Source of the DNA: Tritrichomonas musculus
Lineage: Eukaryota; Parabasalia; Tritrichomonadida; Tritrichomonadidae
Reading direction: 5' to 3'
Assembly (NCBI GenBank): GCA_039105265.1
Contig: JAPFFF010000521.1
Coordinates: 1-20,800 of the forward strand
Length of the DNA: 20,800 nucleotides
The notes beneath the pieces were generated by a model. That model made no database searches. It was not told the origin of the DNA and worked only from the letters and a program-made list of their open reading frames with translations. Made by a program: the position numbers and the translations under genes. Within the stretch, counting starts at the first letter, position 1; every line of letters starts with the position of its first letter. This document shows positions 1-7,492 of this stretch, one piece after another.

Positions 1-679
1 GAAGTCCTGTATAGTAAGGAACTAAAAAATATGTTTTTCGATACTCATAAGAAAAAACTTTCTTTTTTGTTCTACCAGCACCCCATGTTGGTTCGGACAT
101 GTATTTACAGTCGTCAATTTCAAGATAGACGCAAGCATGAAGATTGGTTTCTATTGTTTTTTTATCGGTTGGTGGATTATAGGATTTCCAATTACTTCCC
201 TTGCAAACATTAATAAAGAATTCAAGGCGTATTTTATCTGTATCAACTCCTGTCTTTTTAGCGATTTTGATGAAAAATCTTGTATAATCTCCACATATGC
301 CTTTATTTGTTTTGAAAACATTATTAGTAGTAGGGTCAAATAAATTGTGACCTTCATATATTGTATAATCATATTCTATGTTGTGAGTTGAATAGTAATA
401 AGCAGCATATAGTTTATCCATGTCAGTGTCAAATGTATCTTTGATCCCTTTACAAAGCATATCAAAACTGCTAAATTTATGGGTGTCTAAGTAATTTTCA
501 ACTTTTGAATAGTTGACAGGTGGGGGATTTTGAACCATTACATTTAATGCTTGTGATAGAGCTGGAATTGAAAAAAATTCTTCAAAAGCTTTTGGTATTT
601 CACTATATAAAATAGGTCTTGTTTCAGTAATTTTAACTAAATATCGGAGATAAAAAGTAAAATTTTCGTCATTAATCAT
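1..679 (-). CDS. Transglutaminase-like (KY/kyphoscoliosis-peptidase type) protein, C-terminus beyond the window
   Basis: An uninterrupted 226-codon frame starts at ATG 679-677 and leaves the window at base 1. An in-frame TAA at 703-701 makes this the first possible start, unless an upstream exon is spliced in. Residues 121-145 (VFKTNKGICGDYTRFF, then IAKKTG) fit the helix bearing the catalytic Cys of transglutaminase-like folds, with Cys129. HACVYLEIDDCKY from His181 and SEPTWGAGR (195-203) fit the His strand and the usual DPTWGAG segment, and YRKTYFLVPYY (213-223) fits the following YFL motif of KY-type proteins. The third catalytic residue, normally Asp, reads Glu196. Residues 1-110 are an unrecognised, mostly helical-looking N-terminus. 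No signal peptide or membrane segment is visible, so it is probably cytoplasmic. Family members act as proteases, cross-linkers or catalytically dead scaffolds; which applies here is unknown. No intron is evident in this part. The assignment rests on motif recognition, not a search. Confidence -1.
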   Translation of the reverse strand, partial: MINDENFTFYLRYLVKITETRPILYSEIPKAFEEFFSIPALSQALNVMVQNPPPVNYSKVENYLDTHKFSSFDMLCKGIKDTFDTDMDKLYAAYYYSTHNIEYDYTIYEGHNLFDPTTNNVFKTNKGICGDYTRFFIKIAKKTGVDTDKIRLEFFINVCKGSNWKSYNPPTDKKTIETNLHACVYLEIDDCKYMSEPTWGAGRTKKKVFSYEYRKTYFLVPYYTGL

Positions 680-923
680 TTGATTGAAATATTTAACTTT
701 TTAAAGCAATATACGTTTTTATTTTTTTTTTGGGTTATTCAGATTAAGTTTATCTTTGTTTAAAAAACTAAAAATAATAATATTATTCATTATTTAAATA
801 ATATTTCATTAGTTAAATAAGATTTTTTGCCATATTCTGGTTTAATCTTTGAAAAAATATATCATATATTGGATGGTAATCCATATTTATTTAAAAATTG
901 CATATTTTTTGAGCTTTTGAAAA
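680..923. promoter_or_regulatory. AT-rich divergent spacer between the leftward gene and the tRNA-like unit
   Basis: No gene is seen. The stretch should hold the 5' flank of the leftward transglutaminase-like gene. It has a T-run at about 715-731 (an A-run in the gene's own direction) and an AT-only inverted repeat with 9-base arms at 779-787 and 797-805. Such arms are expected by chance in sequence this AT-rich, so I do not assign a specific control site. Confidence -1.
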
Positions 924-995
924 TGGGTTGTAGTTCAACTGGTAGAATGCGACATAGTCACGAGTCGTGATGTTGGTTCAATCCCAGCCGACCCC
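924..995 (+). tRNA. tRNA-like Pol III unit with abnormal anticodon arm (tRNA, tRNA pseudogene or SINE head)
   Basis: Six acceptor pairs can be drawn (925-930 with 989-994, one a G-T wobble), with position 1 mispaired (T924/C995). The D stem is GTTC (933-936) with GAAT (945-948), and the T arm is GTTGG/CCAGC (972-976, 984-988) around the loop TTCAATC. TAGTTCAACTGG at 931-942 fits an A box and GGTTCAATCC at 975-984 fits a B box. The anticodon region does not fit: the best stem, GCGAC/GTCGT (949-953, 964-968), leaves a 10-base loop rather than 7. A competing perfect inverted repeat TCACGA-g-TCGTGA (958-970) crosses it. No anticodon can be named. It could be a decayed tRNA, a tRNA with a tiny intron, or the head of a tRNA-derived SINE. 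Confidence -1.
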
Positions 996-1007
996 TCCCC
1001 TGTCAAA

Positions 1008-1019
1008 TTTTCCTTTTTT
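1008..1019 (+). terminator. Probable Pol III terminator of the tRNA-like unit
   Basis: TTTT at 1008-1011 and TTTTTT at 1014-1019 lie 13-24 bases past the end of the tRNA-like fold. This is the usual place and form of a Pol III T-run terminator. T-runs are common in this AT-rich region, so position is the main support. Confidence -1.
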
Positions 1020-1217
1020 AGAATTGCGGGGATTAGTAAAAAATAAACGTACACTGGCATACCAACTTTTTCTAAATGTAGTCAATTTAAAAAAGTGCTC
1101 TTTTTTCATATCTTTATTGTGACTATTATTACATTTGGGAAAAAGATCGCTGATCTACCTTTAATAGCAATAACTTTACTATTACTTATTTTTTTATCCA
1201 CTTTTCGTTTTACAGCT
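1020..1217. other. Non-coding AT-rich stretch, nothing recognised
   Basis: There is no open frame of note on either strand, no repeat shared with the rest of the window that I can see, and no recognisable RNA gene. It separates the tRNA-like unit from the first hairpin module. Confidence -1.
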
Positions 1218-1219
1218 GC

Positions 1220-1260
1220 CTCACCAGGAAATGCTGAATTATTCAACATCATCTGGTGAG
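1220..1260. repeat. Hairpin H1, copy 1 of the flank module
   Basis: A near-palindrome with 20-base arms. CTCACCAG (1220-1227) pairs fully with CTGGTGAG (1253-1260). G1228/T1252 is a wobble, 1229-1230 are unpaired against 1250-1251, and ATG/CAT and TGAAT/ATTCA continue the stem around C1234/A1246. It aligns without gaps to the second hairpin at 2081-2119 over 16 bases on each side, and the right flanks (1258-1340 and 2119-2200) are also alignable. See the covariation finding. Confidence -1.
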
Positions 1261-1386
1261 AGGAAAGTCACTCCACCAGCAAAAGTACTAAATCGCTCAT
1301 CATACATCTCAAACAAACAAAAATAAAAGCATTAGTTTAAGCACAAACGAATTTTTTTACTCAATTGAATTTTAATTTTCAAACAT

Positions 1387-1451
1387 TTCCCCGCTTGACC
1401 AACGAGGCATATCATTCGCATGTACAATTAACGTAACACATATTTTCTATA
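1387..1451. repeat. Motif Q1, about 60 bp dispersed repeat
   Basis: It begins CCCCGCTTGACCAAC and ends near ACACATATTTTCTATA. It is alignable with 1991-2056 (CCCCGCTCGACCAAC ... ACACATATTCGCTATA) and more weakly with 2222-2282. It lies between hairpin H1 and leader L1, the same order as H2, Q3 and L2 downstream. No coding sense was seen. Confidence -1.
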
Positions 1452-1574
1452 GAACATTTCGCTTTGCAACCTATTCATCAACTTTATATCAATACTAATT
1501 ATCAAAATTCTACCTTAATATTGTTAATCAAATTATTCTCATTCAATTCATAACATTAGCACTCAAATTATTTA
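1452..1574. other. AT-rich spacer between Q1 and L1
   Basis: No gene, RNA or repeat was recognised here. It has no obvious counterpart in the second module, where the Q motif abuts the T-rich leader directly; it is therefore an insertion in copy 1 or a loss in copy 2. Confidence -1.
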
Positions 1575-1767
1575 ACATTTATACTTTTTTCATTTTTATC
1601 TTATCTTATCTCTTTGTATTCTTTTTTAAGACTATTTATTTCTTTTTTGGAACGTATCTTTTATTTTATTAGTTTTAATAATATATTATTTATGTTTTTC
1701 TTTTTTCTTTTTTTTTTTTTTTAAATTTAAGATATTTATTTGAAGAAATTTATTTGCAAGCACGTTA
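1575..1767 (+). repeat. T-rich leader L1, directly upstream of a lone A unit
   Basis: A pyrimidine/T-rich tract with several long T-runs. It is alignable end to end with L2 (2273-2470), from CATTTTTATC through TTTAAGATAT and a GCAAGCA near the end, with many substitutions and T-run length changes. Both copies end just before the first ATG of an A unit. Read on the minus strand it would be an A-rich tail. Whether it is a promoter, a leader or only a duplicated flank is not shown by sequence. Confidence -1.
1596..1610 (-). promoter_or_regulatory. Triple GATAA motif in L1
   Basis: TTATC occurs three times back to back (1596-1600, 1601-1605, 1606-1610), giving three GATAA boxes on the minus strand. 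The triplet is retained in L2 although the surrounding leader has diverged. Fungal and other eukaryotic GATA factors bind this core, but the match is short and functional use is inference. Confidence -1.
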
Positions 1768-1970
1768 ATGAATACAGACGGGAACACGGAAGACCTTAAA
1801 GAATTTATTTTACAGATGGTTATACTTTACTTATATTTGAAGATGCAGGATTCGAAAGACAAACGTACAGAACGGAATACATGAACACGGAAACGAATAC
1901 AGAAACGAACACAGAAGAATATCTCGATTTTATTATATAAACAGTTCTATTTTGATTTTAAATAATCAGA
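1768..1970 (+). repeat. Outlying satellite pair: one A unit (A0) and one degraded B unit (B0)
   Basis: A0 (1768-1880) starts ATGAATACAGACGGG, lacking the first 12 bases of the array head, and is otherwise identical to array A units of the gtacAg form. It reads 38 codons from ATG 1768 to TGA 1882-1884, overlapping ATG 1881 of B0. B0 matches array B units up to about 1926, then diverges, and its frame stops at TAA 1938-1940 after 19 codons. Its tail is shortened and joins non-satellite DNA near 1970. The pair lies about 500 bp before the main array, separated from it by the second flank module. Confidence -1.
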
Positions 1971-1990
1971 TGAACGTCGATCGGCATGCA

Positions 1991-2056
1991 CTTCCCCGCT
2001 CGACCAACCAACAACGCAAATCACACGCACAATCAATGCAACACATATTCGCTATA
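1991..2056. repeat. Motif Q2
   Basis: Second copy of the Q motif, the closest relative of Q1: CCCCGCTCGACCAAC at its start and ACACATATTCGCTATA at its end. It lies upstream of hairpin H2. CAGATGAACGTCGA at 1969-1982 just before it also recurs as CAGATGAACTTCGA at 2222-2235, so Q2 and Q3 share a left flank. Confidence -1.
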
Positions 2057-2080
2057 CAAAGTCTCACACATTAGCAGACA

Positions 2081-2119
2081 CGCCGGCCGATGCTGATATA
2101 CAATCAACATCGGCCGGCG
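2081..2119. repeat. GC-rich hairpin H2, copy 2 of the flank module
   Basis: CGCCGGCCGATG (2081-2092) pairs perfectly over 12 bases with CATCGGCCGGCG (2108-2119). After one C2093/A2107 mismatch, TGAT (2094-2097) pairs with ATCA (2103-2106) around a 5-base loop. The GC-rich stem stands out in an AT-rich setting. The C/A mismatch is shared with H1 and would be a G-U pair in a minus-strand RNA. Confidence -1.
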
Positions 2120-2221
2120 AGTGGCAAAGTAACTCAGGCAGAAAAATGTTTTAACACTCATTAGGCATAACATGCAAACAATATCAGACGCAACAGAAGA
2201 ACAGAAACAAAAAATTTTTAT
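2120..2221. repeat. Right flank of H2, matching the right flank of H1
   Basis: Interrupted similarity to 1259-1380: AAAGTaACTC against AAAGTcACTC, then CTCAT, a CAAACAA-like block and an A/T-rich run before the next Q motif. It supports a module copied as one piece rather than independent hairpins. No gene is supported here on either strand. Confidence -1.
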
Positions 2222-2282
2222 CAGATGAACTTCGACCAAAAAGAAGCAAGCAAAATCGCACGTACAAGCAATACATGTATAC
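2222..2282. repeat. Motif Q3, adjoining leader L2
   Basis: A more diverged Q copy: CTTCGACCAAAAAG, then GCAAGCAAAATCGCACGTAC and CAAGCAATACATGTATAC, matching the GACCAAC, CGCACGCACAA and AACACATAT blocks of Q1 and Q2. Its last bases overlap the start of L2. Confidence -1.
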
Positions 2283-2470
2283 TTTTTTTTTTTTTTTCAT
2301 TTTTATCTTATCTTATCTTTTTGTATTTTTTTTTTTTTTTTTTAAAGCCTTTTTATTTATTTTTTGTAATATATTTTTTATTTTACTAGTTTTGATACTA
2401 TATTTTATATATTTTTCTTTTCTTTTTTTTTTAATTTAAGATATGTATTTGAAGAAGATTTTTTGCAAGC
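2273..2470 (+). repeat. T-rich leader L2 at the left edge of the satellite array
   Basis: Second copy of the T-rich leader, with longer T-runs than L1. It ends TTTTTTGCAAGC immediately before ATG 2471, the first array unit. It is the only non-satellite sequence touching the array inside the window, so any array transcript on the plus strand starting at the left would begin here or upstream. Confidence -1.
2303..2317 (-). promoter_or_regulatory. Triple GATAA motif in L2
   Basis: TTATC occurs three times in tandem (2303-2307, 2308-2312, 2313-2317), the same arrangement and relative place as in L1. Conservation is within a duplicated segment, so shared descent alone could explain it. Confidence -1.
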
Positions 2471-2701
2471 ATGGAAACGAATACAGACGGGAACACGGAA
2501 GACCTTAAAGAATTTATTTTACAGATGGTTATACTTTACTTATATTTGAAGATGCAGGATTCGAAAGACAAACGTACAGAACGGAATACATGAGCACGGA
2601 AACGAATCGAACACAGAAGAATATCTCGAAATTATGTTATATAAACAGTTCTATTTTGATTTTAAATATTATTCAGTAATCAGAATTAAAGAAAGGAATA
2701 C
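2471..2701 (+). repeat. Degraded edge units 1 (A) and 2 (B)
   Basis: Unit 1 (2471-2589, 119 bp) is an A unit lacking six bases of the head (ATGGAAACG in place of ATG-AACACG-GAAACG). It keeps a 40-codon frame ending in the ATGA overlap at 2590-2593. Unit 2 (2590-2701, 112 bp) is a B unit lacking seven bases within the head (AACGAATCGAACACAG). This shifts its frame so that it closes at an early TAA after 29 codons. Both losses fall in the 12-base microrepeat of the head (AAYACRGAAACG), a likely slippage site. Edge decay with a clean interior is typical of satellites homogenised by unequal exchange. Confidence -1.
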
Positions 2702-2830
2702 ATGAACACGGAAACGAATACAGACGGGAACACGGAAGACCTTAAAGAATTTATTTTACAGATGGTTATACTTTACTTATATTTGAAGATGCAGGATTCG
2801 AAAGACAAACGTACGGAACGGAATACATGA
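2702..2830 (+). CDS. Type A micro-ORF, representative copy (42 codons), hypothetical
   Basis: The ATG at 2702 reads MNTETNTDGNTED, then a hydrophobic stretch FILQMVILYLYLK, then a charged tail ending KDKRTERNT. The stop TGA (2828-2830) overlaps the next unit's ATG (2827-2829). The same frame is present in every full A unit; second residue Asn or Ser. The start context is weak (T at -3). The gtacAg/gtacGg and GAC/GAT variants are silent, Asn/Ser is not. No family is recognised and no homology is claimed. It could equally be an accident of the satellite sequence, so coding confidence is low; the frame itself is certain. Confidence -1.
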   Translation: MNTETNTDGNTEDLKEFILQMVILYLYLKMQDSKDKRTERNT

Positions 2831-2951
2831 ACACGGAAACGAATACAGACGGGAACACGGAAGACCTTAAAGAATTTATTTTACAGATGGTTATACTTTA
2901 CTTATATTTGAAGATGCAGGATTCGAAAGACAAACGTACAGAACGGAATAC

Positions 2952-3074
2952 ATGAACACGGAAACGAATACAGAAACGAACACAGAAGAATATCTCGAAA
3001 TTATGTTATATAAACAGTTCTATTTTGATTTTAAATATTATTCAGTAATCAGAATTAAAGAAAGGAATACATGA
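2952..3074 (+). CDS. Type B micro-ORF, representative copy (40 codons), hypothetical
   Basis: The ATG at 2952 reads MNTETNTETNTEEYLEIML, then an aromatic stretch YKQFYFDFKYY, then a basic tail ending IKERNT. TGA 3072-3074 overlaps ATG 3071 of the following unit. The layout matches type A (Thr/Asn/Glu head, hydrophobic centre, basic end, RNT terminus) although the centre differs strongly at both DNA and protein level. The unit is 119 bp, which like 125 is 3n+2, so the stop/start overlap recurs. No family is recognised. Confidence -1.
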   Translation: MNTETNTETNTEEYLEIMLYKQFYFDFKYYSVIRIKERNT

Positions 3075-6000
3075 ACACGGAAACGAATACAGACGGGAAC
3101 ACGGAAGACCTTAAAGAATTTATTTTACAGATGGTTATACTTTACTTATATTTGAAGATGCAGGATTCGAAAGACAAACGTACGGAACGGAATACATGAG
3201 CACGGAAACGAATACAGACGGGAACACGGAAGACCTTAAAGAATTTATTTTACAGATGGTTATACTTTACTTATATTTGAAGATGCAGGATTCGAAAGAC
3301 AAACGTACGGAACGGAATACATGAGCACGGAAACGAATACAGACGGGAACACGGAAGACCTTAAAGAATTTATTTTACAGATGGTTATACTTTACTTATA
3401 TTTGAAGATGCAGGATTCGAAAGACAAACGTACGGAACGGAATACATGAACACGGAAACGAATACAGAAACGAACACAGAAGAATATCTCGAAATTATGT
3501 TATATAAACAGTTCTATTTTGATTTTAAATATTATTCAGTAATCAGAATTAAAGAAAGGAATACATGAACACGGAAACGAATACAGAAACGAACACAGAA
3601 GAATATCTCGAAATTATGTTATATAAACAGTTCTATTTTGATTTTAAATATTATTCAGTAATCAGAATTAAAGAAAGGAATACATGAGCACGGAAACGAA
3701 TACAGACGGGAACACGGAAGACCTTAAAGAATTTATTTTACAGATGGTTATACTTTACTTATATTTGAAGATGCAGGATTCGAAAGACAAACGTACGGAA
3801 CGGAATACATGAGCACGGAAACGAATACAGACGGGAACACGGAAGACCTTAAAGAATTTATTTTACAGATGGTTATACTTTACTTATATTTGAAGATGCA
3901 GGATTCGAAAGACAAACGTACGGAACGGAATACATGAGCACGGAAACGAATACAGACGGGAACACGGAAGACCTTAAAGAATTTATTTTACAGATGGTTA
4001 TACTTTACTTATATTTGAAGATGCAGGATTCGAAAGACAAACGTACGGAACGGAATACATGAGCACGGAAACGAATACAGAAACGAACACAGAAGAATAT
4101 CTCGAAATTATGTTATATAAACAGTTCTATTTTGATTTTAAATATTATTCAGTAATCAGAATTAAAGAAATGAATACATGAACACGGAAACGAATACAGA
4201 CGGGAACACGGAAGACCTTAAAGAATTTATTTTACAGATGGTTATACTTTACTTATATTTGAAGATGCAGGATTCGAAAGACAAACGTACGGAACGGAAT
4301 ACATGAGCACGGAAACGAATACAGACGGGAACACGGAAGACCTTAAAGAATTTATTTTACAGATGGTTATACTTTACTTATATTTGAAGATGCAGGATTC
4401 GAAAGACAAACGTACGGAACGGAATACATGAGCACGGAAACGAATACAGACGGGAACACGGAAGACCTTAAAGAATTTATTTTACAGATGGTTATACTTT
4501 ACTTATATTTGAAGATGCAGGATTCGAAAGACAAACGTACGGAACGGAATACATGAACACGGAAACGAATACAGAAACGAACACAGAAGAATATCTCGAA
4601 ATTATGTTATATAAACAGTTCTATTTTGATTTTAAATATTATTCAGTAATCAGAATTAAAGAAAGGAATACATGAACACGGAAACGAATACAGAAACGAA
4701 CACAGAAGAATATCTCGAAATTATGTTATATAAACAGTTCTATTTTGATTTTAAATATTATTCAGTAATCAGAATTAAAGAAAGGAATACATGAGCACGG
4801 AAACGAATACAGACGGGAACACGGAAGACCTTAAAGAATTTATTTTACAGATGGTTATACTTTACTTATATTTGAAGATGCAGGATTCGAAAGACAAACG
4901 TACGGAACGGAATACATGAGCACGGAAACGAATACAGACGGGAACACGGAAGACCTTAAAGAATTTATTTTACAGATGGTTATACTTTACTTATATTTGA
5001 AGATGCAGGATTCGAAAGACAAACGTACAGAACGGAATACATGAACACGGAAACGAATACAGAAACGAACACAGAAGAATATCTCGAAATTATGTTATAT
5101 AAACAGTTCTATTTTGATTTTAAATATTATTCAGTAATCAGAATTAAAGAAAGGAATACATGAACACGGAAACGAATACAGACGGGAACACGGAAGACCT
5201 TAAAGAATTTATTTTACAGATGGTTATACTTTACTTATATTTGAAGATGCAGGATTCGAAAGACAAACGTACGGAACGGAATACATGAGCACGGAAACGA
5301 ATACAGACGGGAACACGGAAGACCTTAAAGAATTTATTTTACAGATGGTTATACTTTACTTATATTTGAAGATGCAGGATTCGAAAGACAAACGTACGGA
5401 ACGGAATACATGAGCACGGAAACGAATACAGACGGGAACACGGAAGACCTTAAAGAATTTATTTTACAGATGGTTATACTTTACTTATATTTGAAGATGC
5501 AGGATTCGAAAGACAAACGTACAGAACGGAATACATGAACACGGAAACGAATACAGAAACGAACACAGAAGAATATCTCGAAATTATGTTATATAAACAG
5601 TTCTATTTTGATTTTAAATATTATTCAGTAATCAGAATTAAAGAAAGGAATACATGAACACGGAAACGAATACAGAAACGAACACAGAAGAATATCTCGA
5701 AATTATGTTATATAAACAGTTCTATTTTGATTTTAAATATTATTCAGTAATCAGAATTAAAGAAAGGAATACATGAACACGGAAACGAATACAGACGGGA
5801 ACACGGAAGACCTTAAAGAATTTATTTTACAGATGGTTATACTTTACTTATATTTGAAGATGCAGGATTCGAAAGACAAACGTACGGAACGGAATACATG
5901 AGCACGGAAACGAATACAGACGGGAACACGGAAGACCTTAAAGAATTTATTTTACAGATGGTTATACTTTACTTATATTTGAAGATGCAGGATTCGAAAG

Positions 6001-7492
6001 ACAAACGTACGGAACGGAATACATGAACACGGAAACGAATACAGAAACGAACACAGAAGAATATCTCGAAATTATGTTATATAAACAGTTCTATTTTGAT
6101 TTTAAATATTATTCAGTAATCAGAATTAAAGAAAGGAATACATGAACACGGAAACGAATACAGACGGGAACACGGAAGACCTTAAAGAATTTATTTTACA
6201 GATGGTTATACTTTACTTATATTTGAAGATGCAGGATTCGAAAGACAAACGTACGGAACGGAATACATGAGCACGGAAACGAATACAGACGGGAACACGG
6301 AAGACCTTAAAGAATTTATTTTACAGATGGTTATACTTTACTTATATTTGAAGATGCAGGATTCGAAAGACAAACGTACAGAACGGAATACATGAACACG
6401 GAAACGAATACAGAAACGAACACAGAAGAATATCTCGAAATTATGTTATATAAACAGTTCTATTTTGATTTTAAATATTATTCAGTAATCAGAATTAAAG
6501 AAAGGAATACATGAACACGGAAACGAATACAGAAACGAACACAGAAGAATATCTCGAAATTATGTTATATAAACAGTTCTATTTTGATTTTAAATATTAT
6601 TCAGTAATCAGAATTAAAGAAAGGAATACATGAACACGGAAACGAATACAGACGGGAACACGGAAGACCTTAAAGAATTTATTTTACAGATGGTTATACT
6701 TTACTTATATTTGAAGATGCAGGATTCGAAAGACAAACGTACGGAACGGAATACATGAGCACGGAAACGAATACAGACGGGAACACGGAAGACCTTAAAG
6801 AATTTATTTTACAGATGGTTATACTTTACTTATATTTGAAGATGCAGGATTCGAAAGACAAACGTACGGAACGGAATACATGAACACGGAAACGAATACA
6901 GAAACGAACACAGAAGAATATCTCGAAATTATGTTATATAAACAGTTCTATTTTGATTTTAAATATTATTCAGTAATCAGAATTAAAGAAAGGAATACAT
7001 GAACACGGAAACGAATACAGACGGGAACACGGAAGACCTTAAAGAATTTATTTTACAGATGGTTATACTTTACTTATATTTGAAGATGCAGGATTCGAAA
7101 GACAAACGTACGGAACGGAATACATGAGCACGGAAACGAATACAGACGGGAACACGGAAGACCTTAAAGAATTTATTTTACAGATGGTTATACTTTACTT
7201 ATATTTGAAGATGCAGGATTCGAAAGACAAACGTACGGAACGGAATACATGAGCACGGAAACGAATACAGACGGGAACACGGAAGACCTTAAAGAATTTA
7301 TTTTACAGATGGTTATACTTTACTTATATTTGAAGATGCAGGATTCGAAAGACAAACGTACAGAACGGAATACATGAACACGGAAACGAATACAGAAACG
7401 AACACAGAAGAATATCTCGAAATTATGTTATATAAACAGTTCTATTTTGATTTTAAATATTATTCAGTAATCAGAATTAAAGAAAGGAATAC

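Noticed and set aside
31-343. Plus-strand open frames at 31-213 and 137-343
   Set aside because: They are antisense to the transglutaminase-like gene, whose frame carries recognisable catalytic motifs. Their translations are low-complexity and F/I/C-rich.
151-372. Minus-strand open frame of 73 codons at 372-151
   Set aside because: Same strand as the transglutaminase-like gene but another frame, wholly inside it, with no recognisable motif.
779-805. Inverted repeat in the divergent spacer
   Set aside because: Arms contain only A and T in a very AT-rich stretch, so chance is the simplest explanation.
949-970. Histidine tRNA anticodon arm
   Set aside because: TCACG/CGTGA resembles that stem, but the loop between them is only three bases and no GTG anticodon is present.
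2033-2239. Minus-strand open frame of 68 codons
   Set aside because: It runs through hairpin H2 and repeat flanks, is rich in Cys and hydrophobics, and has no counterpart kept open in the matching region around H1.
1575-2470. LTR element or LINE ends as the source of the T-rich leaders
   Set aside because: No reverse transcriptase, primer-binding site, terminal repeats or target duplication can be seen. The A-rich minus-strand reading alone is not enough.
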